Shown: positions 42,765-50,493 of the stretch, in pieces
Layout of the letters: every line of letters starts with the position of its first letter
Numbering within the stretch: position 1 is the first letter of the stretch
Source: CALHVX01 sp964640725
GTDB taxonomy: Bacteria > Pseudomonadota > Gammaproteobacteria > Pseudomonadales > Azotimanducaceae
Direction: 5' to 3'
NCBI GenBank assembly: GCA_964640725.1
Contig: CAZXIJ010000006.1
Span: forward strand, 1 to 64,000
Length of the DNA: 64,000 nt
Position numbers and translations under genes: made by a program
Notes under the pieces: generated by a model
Told to the model about the DNA's origin: nothing
The model's database searches: none
What the model saw: the letters and a program-made list of their open reading frames with translations, nothing else

Positions 42765-43946
42765 GCGGCCCAGCACGATGGTGCCGGCGGTGTGGCGGCT
42801 GCCCAGCATGCCGCCGTTGCCGTGGGCGACGGCCAGCGCGGCGTTGGGGACCTGACTGGTGGATTCGCCACGCAGCTGCCGCGCGGCCTCGATCAGCAGA
42901 AAAATGCCGCGCATACCGGGATGATTCGAAGACAGGCCACCGCCGTCGGTATTGAGCGCGGGCCCGCCGGGCGCGTCGAAGCGTAGCCGGCCACCGCTGA
43001 CGTAGGCACCGCCTTCGCCTTTGGCGCAAAAGCCCAGATCCTCGAGCAGGGTCAGCACGGTGATGCTGAAGGAGTCGTAGATCATGGCAATGTCCATCTC
43101 GCCGGGGGTCACGCCGGCCTGGGCGAAGGCTTCCGGCGCCGACTGGGCGCCGGCGCTGACCGTGATGTCGCTGCCGGCAGTGACGTAGCCGGCCGCTTCG
43201 CCGCTGCCCAGCAGCCACACCGGCGCCTTGGCGCAGTTGCGGGCGACCTCGGCGCTGGCGATCACTACAGCGCCGCCGCCGTCAGAGATCATGCAGCAAT
43301 CCAGCAGGTGCAGGGGGTCGGCGATCATGCGCGAGCCGAGCACGTCTTCGACCGTCGTCTCGCGGATGTTCAGAAACTCCAGGTCTTTCATGGCCTGCAC
43401 GGCCTGCGGATTGCGCATGGCGTGGTAGCGCGTCGCGGTCGCCACCTCGGCCAGCTGCTCGCTGGTGGTGCCGTAGTCGTGCATATGCCGGGCTGCGACC
43501 ATCGCGTAGTTCGCCACGAGGGTGAGGCCGGCAAAACCCTCAACGTTGTCGGTCGGGTGCCGGCCGCCACCGCGTCCGCCGGCACCGATCGCCGCAGCGT
43601 TGCTGTGAGCCGTGGAGCCGTAGCTCAGCAGGGCAACGGATGCTTTGCCGGCGGCAATGTCGCGCATCGCCTGCGCGGCCTGAAACTCGTAGGAGGAGCC
43701 GCCGACGGCCGTGGTGTTGATGACGCGCGGCTTGATGCCAAAGTATTCGCAGATGGTCAGCCCGGCCATGCCGCCGCCGTCGCCGGCGTCGTAGATGGCA
43801 TCGACGTCCTGCCAGCTGAGCCCGGCGTCCGCCAGCGCGGCGGCGGCGCTGGCCGCCTTGATCTGCAGCGGGTTAACCCGGCCTTCGACATCTCGTTCCG
43901 GATACTCGTGGATGCCGACAATCGCGGCCATGCGGTCGCGCATCAT
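42759..43946 (-). CDS. Thiolase-fold protein of the lipid-transfer (Ltp2-like) type
   Basis: A 395-residue thiolase-superfamily protein. It has ALADAGLSWQDVDAIYDAGD and MAGLTICEYFGIKPRVINTTAVGGSSYEFQ, where true thiolases have their nucleophilic Cys; here only Gly-Ser-Ser is present. The His-containing SSNHPGMRG and the C-terminal AVAHGNGGMLGSRHTAG are retained, with no second catalytic Cys visible. Loss of Cys is characteristic of Ltp2-type retro-aldolases that work with DUF35 partners. ATG 43946 overlaps the SDR stop. The reaction is inferred. Confidence 0.87.
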   Translation of the reverse strand: MMRDRMAAIVGIHEYPERDVEGRVNPLQIKAASAAAALADAGLSWQDVDAIYDAGDGGGMAGLTICEYFGIKPRVINTTAVGGSSYEFQAAQAMRDIAAGKASVALLSYGSTAHSNAAAIGAGGRGGGRHPTDNVEGFAGLTLVANYAMVAARHMHDYGTTSEQLAEVATATRYHAMRNPQAVQAMKDLEFLNIRETTVEDVLGSRMIADPLHLLDCCMISDGGGAVVIASAEVARNCAKAPVWLLGSGEAAGYVTAGSDITVSAGAQSAPEAFAQAGVTPGEMDIAMIYDSFSITVLTLLEDLGFCAKGEGGAYVSGGRLRFDAPGGPALNTDGGGLSSNHPGMRGIFLLIEAARQLRGESTSQVPNAALAVAHGNGGMLGSRHTAGTIVLGRG

Positions 43947-44821
43947 CAGACTTCCAGCGGTTTGAGGAGTTTCGGCCAGCTCGGCTGGCTGGCGGCCATG
44001 GCCGCGCCGATCTCGGCAACGGTGTAGGCGTCTTCCTTGCCGCTCTTCTGGGTGATCACATCGACTTGCCAGGACAGCAGCGAGACCCGGTTTCCGCCCA
44101 CGGCAAACTGCCGGCCAGTGACCTTCTCGGCGTCGTCCGTACACAGCCAGACCACAACGGGCGAGACCTTCTCCGGCCCCAGGGCTTCTTCTGTGCCGTC
44201 CGGCATGATGTCTTCGGTCATACGGGAAAAGGCCGCTGGAGCCAGCGTGTTCACTGTGATGCCGTACTTGCGGCCTTCCAGGGCGAGCACCCGGGTCATG
44301 CCCGCGATGCCGGCCTTGGCAGCGCCGTAGTTGGCCTGGCCAAAGTTGCCGATCAGGCCGGAGGTGGAGCTGGTGTTGACGATGCGGCCGCCGTGGCCTT
44401 GCTCAATCATCTGGTCCCAGCTGGCTTTGGTGACCAGGTAGCTGCCACGCAGGTGCACTTCGACCACCAGGTCCCACTGCTCGTCGGTCATGTTCTTAAA
44501 GGACTTGTCCCGCAGGATGCCGGCGTTGTTGATGCAGATGTCGATCTTGCCGAAGGTGTCGACGGCTTTCTGGACCATGGCCTTGGCGGCCGCCGGATCC
44601 GTGACGGAGCCGTAGTCGGCAACGGCGTTGCCGCCCGCGGCCTTGATCTCGGCGACGACCTGATCGGCCATGGCAGAGCCTGAGCCGCTGCCGTCGCGGG
44701 TGCCGCCCAGATCGTTGACGACGACGCTGGCACCTTCTTGCGCCAGCAGCAGCGCGTGACTGCGGCCGAGACCGCCACCGGCGCCGGTGACCAGCGCAAC
44801 CTTTCCTTCGAGTGCTCCCAT
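43946..44821 (-). CDS. SDR-family 3-hydroxyacyl-CoA dehydrogenase-like protein
   Basis: A 291-residue short-chain dehydrogenase. VALVTGAGGGLGRSHALLLA is the cofactor motif, followed by VVVNDLGGTRDGSGSGS, an insertion typical of the dehydrogenase unit of peroxisomal multifunctional enzyme 2. The active site is NTSSTSGLIGNFGQANYGAAKAG (Ser-Tyr-Lys). It likely oxidises a 3-hydroxyacyl-CoA made by a hydratase and passes the product to the thiolase-fold enzyme. AGGGGAACATC precedes ATG 44821. Confidence 0.9.
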   Translation of the reverse strand: MGALEGKVALVTGAGGGLGRSHALLLAQEGASVVVNDLGGTRDGSGSGSAMADQVVAEIKAAGGNAVADYGSVTDPAAAKAMVQKAVDTFGKIDICINNAGILRDKSFKNMTDEQWDLVVEVHLRGSYLVTKASWDQMIEQGHGGRIVNTSSTSGLIGNFGQANYGAAKAGIAGMTRVLALEGRKYGITVNTLAPAAFSRMTEDIMPDGTEEALGPEKVSPVVVWLCTDDAEKVTGRQFAVGGNRVSLLSWQVDVITQKSGKEDAYTVAEIGAAMAASQPSWPKLLKPLEV

Positions 44822-44855
44822 GATGTTCCCCTGTGTGATGAGTTGGTGCGCGCGC

Positions 44856-45749
44856 CTACGGTGTGTCGAGCAGCACGTCGTCAGAGACGTCGCGCACGAA
44901 CAGAGCTTCGATGCCGTGGGCTTCGTGGTCAGCGGCGAGCGCAGCGCTGTCGACGGGTCCGGCTGCTGCCGCGGCTTCGAAGACCGTGCGCAGCAGCGTG
45001 GCATCGCTGGTGCTGTTCAGAAAGAGACCGGGCCGCGCGAACACGTGGTTCACGGCGCGTTGAATCGCTGCCGGATCGCGCAGGGGCTTGTACCAGCTGA
45101 ACCGGCGGTCCTTGTCCGCGTCCGTCCAGCGCCGCTGGGCGATGGCCTTGATGGTCTGCATGGCCACGCCGTGCTGCTGGCAATGCGCATACAGCGCCTC
45201 GAAATCGGCGGCGTACTGGGGGTTCGCCATCATCGAATAGCTGTAGGGCAGCAGAACGCTGGCGAAGTCGAAGCGCCCCAGGCTCTGCAGATGCCGCTCG
45301 GCAATGTAGGTGCCGTGGCCGGTCACGCCAATGTGCTTTACCAGGCCTTCGTTGCGGGCTTGCACGAGCGCTGGCACGACCCCGTCGTCGGCGAAGGCGC
45401 GCGCCCACTCATCGGGCCGGGCCAGATTGTGCAGCTGGATCAAATCGACCTGCGCCACGCCCATGCGCTCCAGCGAGGCTTCGAGCTGGGCCCGGGCCTC
45501 GGCGCCGCCACGCTGATCGGTCTTCGTAGCCAGGAAGTATTCAGCACGGTGGCTGGCCAGAAAATCCTTCAGGCGCAGCTCCGAATCGCCGTACTTGGCA
45601 GCGGTGTCGATGTGGTTGATACCGAACTCCGGCAGCAGCGTCAGCGTGGCATCAGCGCGAGCCTGGCTCATGCCGCCCAGAGCTGCAGCGCCAAACAGGA
45701 TGCGGCTGCTGTCATGTCCGGTTCGACCAAAGGGGATGCGTTCAATCAA
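44856..45749 (-). CDS. Aldo/keto reductase
   Basis: A 297-residue aldo/keto reductase. MIERIPFGRTGHDSSRILFGAAALGG is the family start, HIDTAAKYGDSELRLKDFL carries the Asp and Tyr of the active site, FLATKT the Lys, and DLIQLHNLA the His. It resembles NADP-dependent L-galactose dehydrogenase/YajO-type members; the substrate is unknown. It lies 29 bases after larE and 34 bases before the SDR gene on the same strand, consistent with one long transcript. Confidence 0.9.
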   Translation of the reverse strand: MIERIPFGRTGHDSSRILFGAAALGGMSQARADATLTLLPEFGINHIDTAAKYGDSELRLKDFLASHRAEYFLATKTDQRGGAEARAQLEASLERMGVAQVDLIQLHNLARPDEWARAFADDGVVPALVQARNEGLVKHIGVTGHGTYIAERHLQSLGRFDFASVLLPYSYSMMANPQYAADFEALYAHCQQHGVAMQTIKAIAQRRWTDADKDRRFSWYKPLRDPAAIQRAVNHVFARPGLFLNSTSDATLLRTVFEAAAAAGPVDSAALAADHEAHGIEALFVRDVSDDVLLDTP

Positions 45750-45778
45750 GGGTCGTTCCTCAAGAAGGCGGCGCGCGT

Positions 45779-46672
45779 CTAGCTGGCGTCGCTGTAAATC
45801 TGTACCGCAGCGATCTTGCCGCTGGCGTTTGCCTGCACGCGCTGCGCGTCGCTTAGCCCCTCGTTCAGGGAGCCGCTGCGAAAGCCCCGAAGGTCCAGGG
45901 TGACAAAGCGGTAGCCAAGCGCTGTAAGCGCCTGGGTAATGGCCGGCCCGTGCTCTGCCGCCAGGGCGAACTCTTCCGGCAACAGCTCCAGCCGTGCCAG
46001 TTCCTGATGATGGCGCACGCGAAACTGAGTAAACCCGAGGGAAGCCAGGAAGGCCTCCGCGCCTTCGACCTGGGCCAGCTTGGCGGCGTCGATGGCTGTG
46101 CCGTAGGGGAAGCGGCTGGACAGGCAGGCTGACTGGGGCTTCTGTGCGTTTTCCAGACCCAGGTGTTCGGCCAGCGAGCGAATGTCGGCCTTGTCAAAGC
46201 CGCAGTCGGCCAGCGGCGCGCGCACCGAGTAGTTGGCCGCAGCCTGCAGCCCTGGGCGGTGATCGCCCAGATCGTCCGTGTTGGTGCCGTTCAGTATCGT
46301 GTCGATCTGCTCGTCGGCAGCGATGGCCGTAAGCGCTTCGTAGAGCGAGGTCTTGCAGTGGAAGCAACGGTTGACCGGGTTGGCCCGATACGCCGCTTTG
46401 GACAGCTCGTCGGTGTAGATGACCCGATGCCGCAGCCCCCAGTCCCCGGCCAGCTGTTCTGCCAGAGCCAGGTCACTGCGTTTGAGACTGGCGGAGCCCG
46501 AGGTCACGGCTACGGCGTTCTCGCCGAGCACCGCGCCTGCCACGTAAGCCACCAGGGAACTGTCGATGCCCCCGGAAAACGCCACCACCACGCGCTGGTG
46601 CTGCGCGATGGCGGCCTGCAGCGACTGGTACTTGCCGGCGAGGGCCGGGCTGAGCGGGGCGGGTGACATCAT
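45779..46672 (-). CDS. larE: LarE, ATP-dependent sacrificial sulfur transferase
   Basis: A 297-residue PP-loop protein. The AMP-forming site is VVVAFSGGIDSSLVAYVAG, followed by NRCFHCKTSLYEALTAIA and NGTNTDDLGDHRPGLQAA, and by the conserved QSACLSSRFPYGTAID, whose Cys corresponds to the sacrificial Cys176 of the Lactobacillus enzyme. LarE transfers sulfur to the pyridinium carboxylates made by LarB during nickel-pincer nucleotide synthesis. Two adjacent ATGs exist (46672 and 46669). It is six bases from larB. Confidence 0.93.
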   Translation of the reverse strand: MMSPAPLSPALAGKYQSLQAAIAQHQRVVVAFSGGIDSSLVAYVAGAVLGENAVAVTSGSASLKRSDLALAEQLAGDWGLRHRVIYTDELSKAAYRANPVNRCFHCKTSLYEALTAIAADEQIDTILNGTNTDDLGDHRPGLQAAANYSVRAPLADCGFDKADIRSLAEHLGLENAQKPQSACLSSRFPYGTAIDAAKLAQVEGAEAFLASLGFTQFRVRHHQELARLELLPEEFALAAEHGPAITQALTALGYRFVTLDLRGFRSGSLNEGLSDAQRVQANASGKIAAVQIYSDAS

Positions 46673-46678
46673 TTGATG

Positions 46679-47461
46679 CTACAGCCGATTGATGAGGGTC
46701 GCCAGATAGCCGGCCCCGAAGCCGTTATCGATGTTGACCACACTCACGCCCGAGGCGCAGGTGTTGAGCATGCCCAGGAGCGCTGCCAGGCCGCCAAAGG
46801 CCGCGCCGTAGCCGACGCTGGTCGGCACGGCGATCACTGGCGCACTCACCAGACCGCCGACGACGCTGGGCAGGGCGCCTTCCATGCCGGCAACGACGAT
46901 GACGACGCGGGCCGAGCGGATTTCTGGCAGCCGCGCAAACAGCCGGTGAATGCCGGCAACGCCGACGTCGTTGATGGCCAGCGTTTGCTGGCCGTAGAAC
47001 GCGCAGGTCAGCCGGGCCTCTTCTGCCACCGCGAAATCCGAGGTGCCGGCGGCGACGATCGCGATGCCGTGCTCGCTGCTCGGCGCCTGACCGCGCCAGC
47101 TCAGCAACCGGGCCGCTGCAGAGTAGCTGGCGTCTGGCAGCACCGCCTGGACGGCTTCTGCCTTCGCCGCTGACAGCCGGGTCATGAGCAGCGGCTCGCC
47201 AGAACCAGCGAAAGCGCGCGCGATGTCGGCCACCTGCGCGCGGGTTTTGCCCTGGGCGAACACGACTTCGGGATCGCCCGTGCGGGCGCTGCGCGCCAGA
47301 TCCAGGGTGGTGTGGCCCAGGTCGAGGGTACCGCTGGCGGCCGGGCCTTCCCCGGGGCTGGCTCCGGACAGTGCGGCAGTTGATTCATTGGCTGCCAGCG
47401 CTTCCATGGCCGCGTCGACGCTCAGCTCGCCTTTGGCCAGCGCTTCCAGCACGTCTCTCAC
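46679..47461 (-). CDS. larB: LarB, nickel-pincer cofactor carboxylase/hydrolase
   Basis: A 260-residue LarB. The C-terminal PurE-like domain is clear: IVAAGTSDFAVAEEARLT, RVVIVVAGMEGALPSVVGG, VIAVPTSVGYGAAFGGLAALLGML and VVNIDNGFGAGYLA. LarB carboxylates and cleaves nicotinic acid adenine dinucleotide to pyridinium-3,5-biscarboxylate mononucleotide, the first step to the nickel-pincer cofactor. The start is GTG 47461, overlapping the larC stop by four bases (GTGA). Confidence 0.94.
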   Translation of the reverse strand: MRDVLEALAKGELSVDAAMEALAANESTAALSGASPGEGPAASGTLDLGHTTLDLARSARTGDPEVVFAQGKTRAQVADIARAFAGSGEPLLMTRLSAAKAEAVQAVLPDASYSAAARLLSWRGQAPSSEHGIAIVAAGTSDFAVAEEARLTCAFYGQQTLAINDVGVAGIHRLFARLPEIRSARVVIVVAGMEGALPSVVGGLVSAPVIAVPTSVGYGAAFGGLAALLGMLNTCASGVSVVNIDNGFGAGYLATLINRL

Positions 47462-48657
47462 GATTGCCCGGCCAGCCAGTCGGTAACAGCCCGCTCGACG
47501 ATCGCGCGGGTGCGCAGGTAGCCGCGCTCAGGGGTGCTGCAGGCACGGATATCGTCGTGCTCGACTTTGTGCCGCTCCGTACCGTCGGGCAGCGTGACAA
47601 TCTTGGCGCGCACCGTGCCCACGGGTGTGGCAACTTCGACCTCACGCCGGGGCAGCATCCACTTCGAGACCCGATGCGTGCGCGCGCCGATGGTGGACGA
47701 GTGCTCAAACAGCGTTGCCAGCACCTGATCCTGAAGCTCGGGCTGCAGCAGCGCGCTGAGCCTGAAGCCCGGGCGCTGCTTCTTCATGGCGGTCGGCGTA
47801 ATCTGCACGTCCAGCACGCCGGCGGCCCAGAGGGCCTCCAGTAGCGGCTCACAGGCTTCCGGAGACAGATCGTCCAGGTCTGCTGCGAGCGCGATGTTTT
47901 CTTCCATGTCCCAGGCAGAGACGGATGCGGGCTCCGTGGTGCCCAGAGCAACGCGCAACACGTTGGCCACGGCAAAGTCTTTCTGGCCGACGCCGTGACC
48001 CCAGCGCTCGGCGACGAACGCGTCCGGCAAGGCGAAGTCGGTCACAAGGGTCTTCAGCAGCGCAGCGCCAGTGGGCGTGGTGGCCTCGCCGTCCACGCGG
48101 CCGTAATGGCAGGGCACGTCCTGCAGTAACCGTGCTGTGGCGGGTGCCGGGACCGGCAGCAGGCCGTGATCGCAGCGCACGGTGCCGCTGCCTACTTCGA
48201 CCGGGCCGCAGAAAATGCGCTCTGGCTCGAGGTAATGCAGCCCCAGGACGCCGCCAACGATGTCGACGATGGCGTCTGTTGCGCCCACTTCGTGAAAGTG
48301 CACCTGCTCGATATCTTGCCCATGCACGGCAGCTTCGGCACCCGCGAGGGTGCGAAACACCGCGATGGCTCGCTCTTCCACGCTGGCTTCCAGGCCTGCG
48401 CTGTGGATCAGCTCGGCAATTTGCGACAGGTGTCGGTGCGGCTTCTTGACCTGAGGATCGATGTGCACCGTGGCGCGAATGCCGGCGATGCCTTTGCGGC
48501 GATCGGGGACCTGGGACAGCTCAAACTCGTCCGGCAGCTTCAGCCGTGCCAGCTGTGCTCGCAGCCAGTCATCGGGCACGCCCAGGTCAAGCAGGGCGCC
48601 CAGATGCATGTCGCCGCTGATGCCAGAGAAACAGTCGTAATACAGCGCTTTGGGCAA
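47458..48657 (-). CDS. larC: LarC, nickel insertase for the pincer cofactor
   Basis: A 399-residue, full-length LarC in one frame (the Lactobacillus gene needs a programmed frameshift; this one does not). Markers are YYDCFSGISGDMHLGALLDLG at the N-terminus, EQVHFHEVGATDAIVDIVG, GLLPVPAPATARLL, DGEATTPTGAALLK and a C-terminal metal-binding domain. LarC inserts nickel with CTP. TTG 48657 is chosen because the family starts there; upstream sequence overlaps the reductase gene. No lactate racemase gene (larA) is in the window. Confidence 0.93.
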   Translation of the reverse strand: MPKALYYDCFSGISGDMHLGALLDLGVPDDWLRAQLARLKLPDEFELSQVPDRRKGIAGIRATVHIDPQVKKPHRHLSQIAELIHSAGLEASVEERAIAVFRTLAGAEAAVHGQDIEQVHFHEVGATDAIVDIVGGVLGLHYLEPERIFCGPVEVGSGTVRCDHGLLPVPAPATARLLQDVPCHYGRVDGEATTPTGAALLKTLVTDFALPDAFVAERWGHGVGQKDFAVANVLRVALGTTEPASVSAWDMEENIALAADLDDLSPEACEPLLEALWAAGVLDVQITPTAMKKQRPGFRLSALLQPELQDQVLATLFEHSSTIGARTHRVSKWMLPRREVEVATPVGTVRAKIVTLPDGTERHKVEHDDIRACSTPERGYLRTRAIVERAVTDWLAGQS

Positions 48658-48667
48658 CGGGTCCGGC

Positions 48668-49951
48668 TCAGGCCAACATGCGGTGGGTGGGCGCACAAAG
48701 CAGGTCGACGGCCAGCCCGTGCGGGCAGGCGCTCTGACAGGGCTCACCATTGCAGCTTAAGCAGGGCGACGCGTTGGCAGGCAGGGCGGCGTATTCCCGG
48801 CGCGCAAAATCGAGGTCCTGGTAATCGACGGCATACATGCGGGTGCGCAGTACCTCGGCGATATCCACCCCGTAGGGGCAGGCACTGTTGCAGCTGTCGC
48901 AGGCGTGCTTGCAGTAGCTGGCGCCGTTGCGCACCGCGTATTCGCGCAGCAGGTTCAGGTCGTTCGCGGCCAGAGCCGTGGCGCCGCTGGCGCCCAGATA
49001 CTCGTCAATCTGCGTGGCGTTGGTCATGGAGACGATCAGCGCATCCACCGCCGGGTTGCTGAGGGTCCAGCGGAAAGCCGCCTGCGAGAAGCTGTTGCCG
49101 GCTTCTTCCAGCTGTCGCAGGTCGTTCAGCCGCGCGCCCATGAGTGTTTTCATGGCGATGACGCCAATGCCGGCTGCATGCGCCTTGTCCAGCACCCGGG
49201 GCAGGTCGGGCTGGGTGGCCACGAAGTCGAAAGATCGCGTGATCGATTCGTAAAACTTGGGGTCCTGGCCAAAGTTGTAGCCGACCAGCACGACGTCTAC
49301 AAGCTTGTTGTCGATCACGTAGTCCAGATTTTCGACCAGCCGTCCGGCGTGCCCCGAGATGCCGGTGAACTGAATCTTGCCCTGGGCCTTGGCCTTGGCG
49401 ATGAACTCGTACCAGTCGTCGTTCTGCATACGCGCCACGTCGTTGACCGCGTGGTTGAAGTAGATCTCGATGTGATCGGTCTGCAGCCGGCGCAGGGACC
49501 CTTCGAGGTCCTTCATCATCTGGCCTTGCGTGCTGTTACGGCCGGAGAACTGCTTTGAGGCCAGAATGACCTGGTCGCGCTTGCCTTTGAGGGCGTTGCC
49601 GAGAACGATCTCGGAATCGCCGTCGGTGTAGCTTTCGGCGGTGTCGAAGTAGTTCACCCCGGCGTCGAGCGCGTGCTGGACGACCGCCTCTTCGCCAATG
49701 CGCAGGCGGCTGGAGCCGAAGCTGATGTCAGCGATCTTCAGCCCGGTTTTGCCCAGGGTGCGGTATGTCCTGACCCGGGCCGGTTGCGGCACCGCCGATG
49801 CTGCGGCGTTCGCGCCCATGGGCAGCAACGGCGCGCCCAGACTGACAGCCGCTGAGCGATGTACGAAGGAGCGGCGGGTGGTGCCGGCTGCGCCTGGCGC
49901 GTTCGTTGCCGTTGGTGGATCGTCGCGGTCCGGACGCTGGTCGTCTGCCAT
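48668..49951 (-). CDS. Tat-exported aldo/keto reductase with C-terminal 4Fe-4S domain
   Basis: A 427-residue protein. A twin-arginine signal (TTRRSFVHRSAAVSLGAPLL) precedes an aldo/keto-reductase barrel: YRTLGKTGLKIADISFGSS, VNYFDTAESYTDGDSE, ILASKQF, IEIYFNHAVND. The C-terminus has ferredoxin-like Cys motifs, CKHACDSCNSACP and CLSCNGEPCQSACP, enough for two Fe-S clusters. It probably works in the periplasm, with electrons passed through the clusters rather than soluble NADPH. It leads the larCBE transcript, ten bases before the larC TTG. Confidence 0.9.
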   Translation of the reverse strand: MADDQRPDRDDPPTATNAPGAAGTTRRSFVHRSAAVSLGAPLLPMGANAAASAVPQPARVRTYRTLGKTGLKIADISFGSSRLRIGEEAVVQHALDAGVNYFDTAESYTDGDSEIVLGNALKGKRDQVILASKQFSGRNSTQGQMMKDLEGSLRRLQTDHIEIYFNHAVNDVARMQNDDWYEFIAKAKAQGKIQFTGISGHAGRLVENLDYVIDNKLVDVVLVGYNFGQDPKFYESITRSFDFVATQPDLPRVLDKAHAAGIGVIAMKTLMGARLNDLRQLEEAGNSFSQAAFRWTLSNPAVDALIVSMTNATQIDEYLGASGATALAANDLNLLREYAVRNGASYCKHACDSCNSACPYGVDIAEVLRTRMYAVDYQDLDFARREYAALPANASPCLSCNGEPCQSACPHGLAVDLLCAPTHRMLA

Positions 49952-50008
49952 GGCTGCGGCTCTGCTGTAACCCCGTGAAGCCCTTAGCGTACTCTTGCCG
50001 GCGGCAGT

Positions 50009-50365
50009 CTAGAAGCGGCGCGTCAGACGCAGGCCATCCTTGGAGAGGCTGACCTGATTGGCGCTGCGCTGCCAGACCAGGGTCAGGCCGGAGTCGAGAC
50101 CTTTTTGCCGGCCGAAGTACCACCGGTCGCTCAGCTGCCAGCCCATCAGGCGGGTATCGTGGTCCAGCTGGTAGCGCACGACCCCCAGGGCGTAGCGTTT
50201 GCTCAGGCTCCACTGTGGCGGCGGGTTCCCCGCGGGAATGGCCTGAGCGGAGCTGGCCGCGATGAGCTCGGGGTTTGCCGTTGCCGTCCCGCCGGCGAGC
50301 ATCAGCGCCAGCCCGAATAGGGCGGGCAGGGTGCGGGCCTGCAGGCTGTGGCGATTGCGTTTCAT
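50009..50365 (-). CDS. Small secreted protein, hypothetical
   Basis: A 118-residue protein with a signal peptide (LPALFGLALMLAGGTATAN). The remainder is polar and beta-rich, ending LSKDGLRLTRRF, which resembles a short outer-membrane or periplasmic protein. I do not recognise a family. ATG 50365 is chosen for the signal peptide. It diverges from the P450-reductase fusion gene; the shared intergenic region holds the inverted repeat described separately. Confidence 0.6.
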   Translation of the reverse strand: MKRNRHSLQARTLPALFGLALMLAGGTATANPELIAASSAQAIPAGNPPPQWSLSKRYALGVVRYQLDHDTRLMGWQLSDRWYFGRQKGLDSGLTLVWQRSANQVSLSKDGLRLTRRF

Positions 50366-50432
50366 AGTGTCAGGATGCGCTTTGAGTCTGCGGGAGCATC
50401 GGAGAAAATATGGAGGGCTCAAGAATTGAATC

Positions 50433-50452
50433 TGCAGGAAGAAAAACCTGCA
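50433..50452. promoter_or_regulatory. Inverted repeat, possible operator for the P450 fusion gene
   Basis: TGCAGG (50433-50438) and CCTGCA (50447-50452) flank an eight-base A-rich spacer. The repeat lies 42 bases upstream of the P450-reductase start in an unusually AT-rich stretch, followed by TATAAA at 50468-50473, which could be a -10 element. In Bacillus the related CYP102 gene is repressed through an operator palindrome, so a regulator site is plausible. No repressor gene is adjacent. Confidence 0.4.
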
Positions 50453-50493
50453 AATATCTGATATCTATATAAATTATCTGGCGTGTTACGAAA

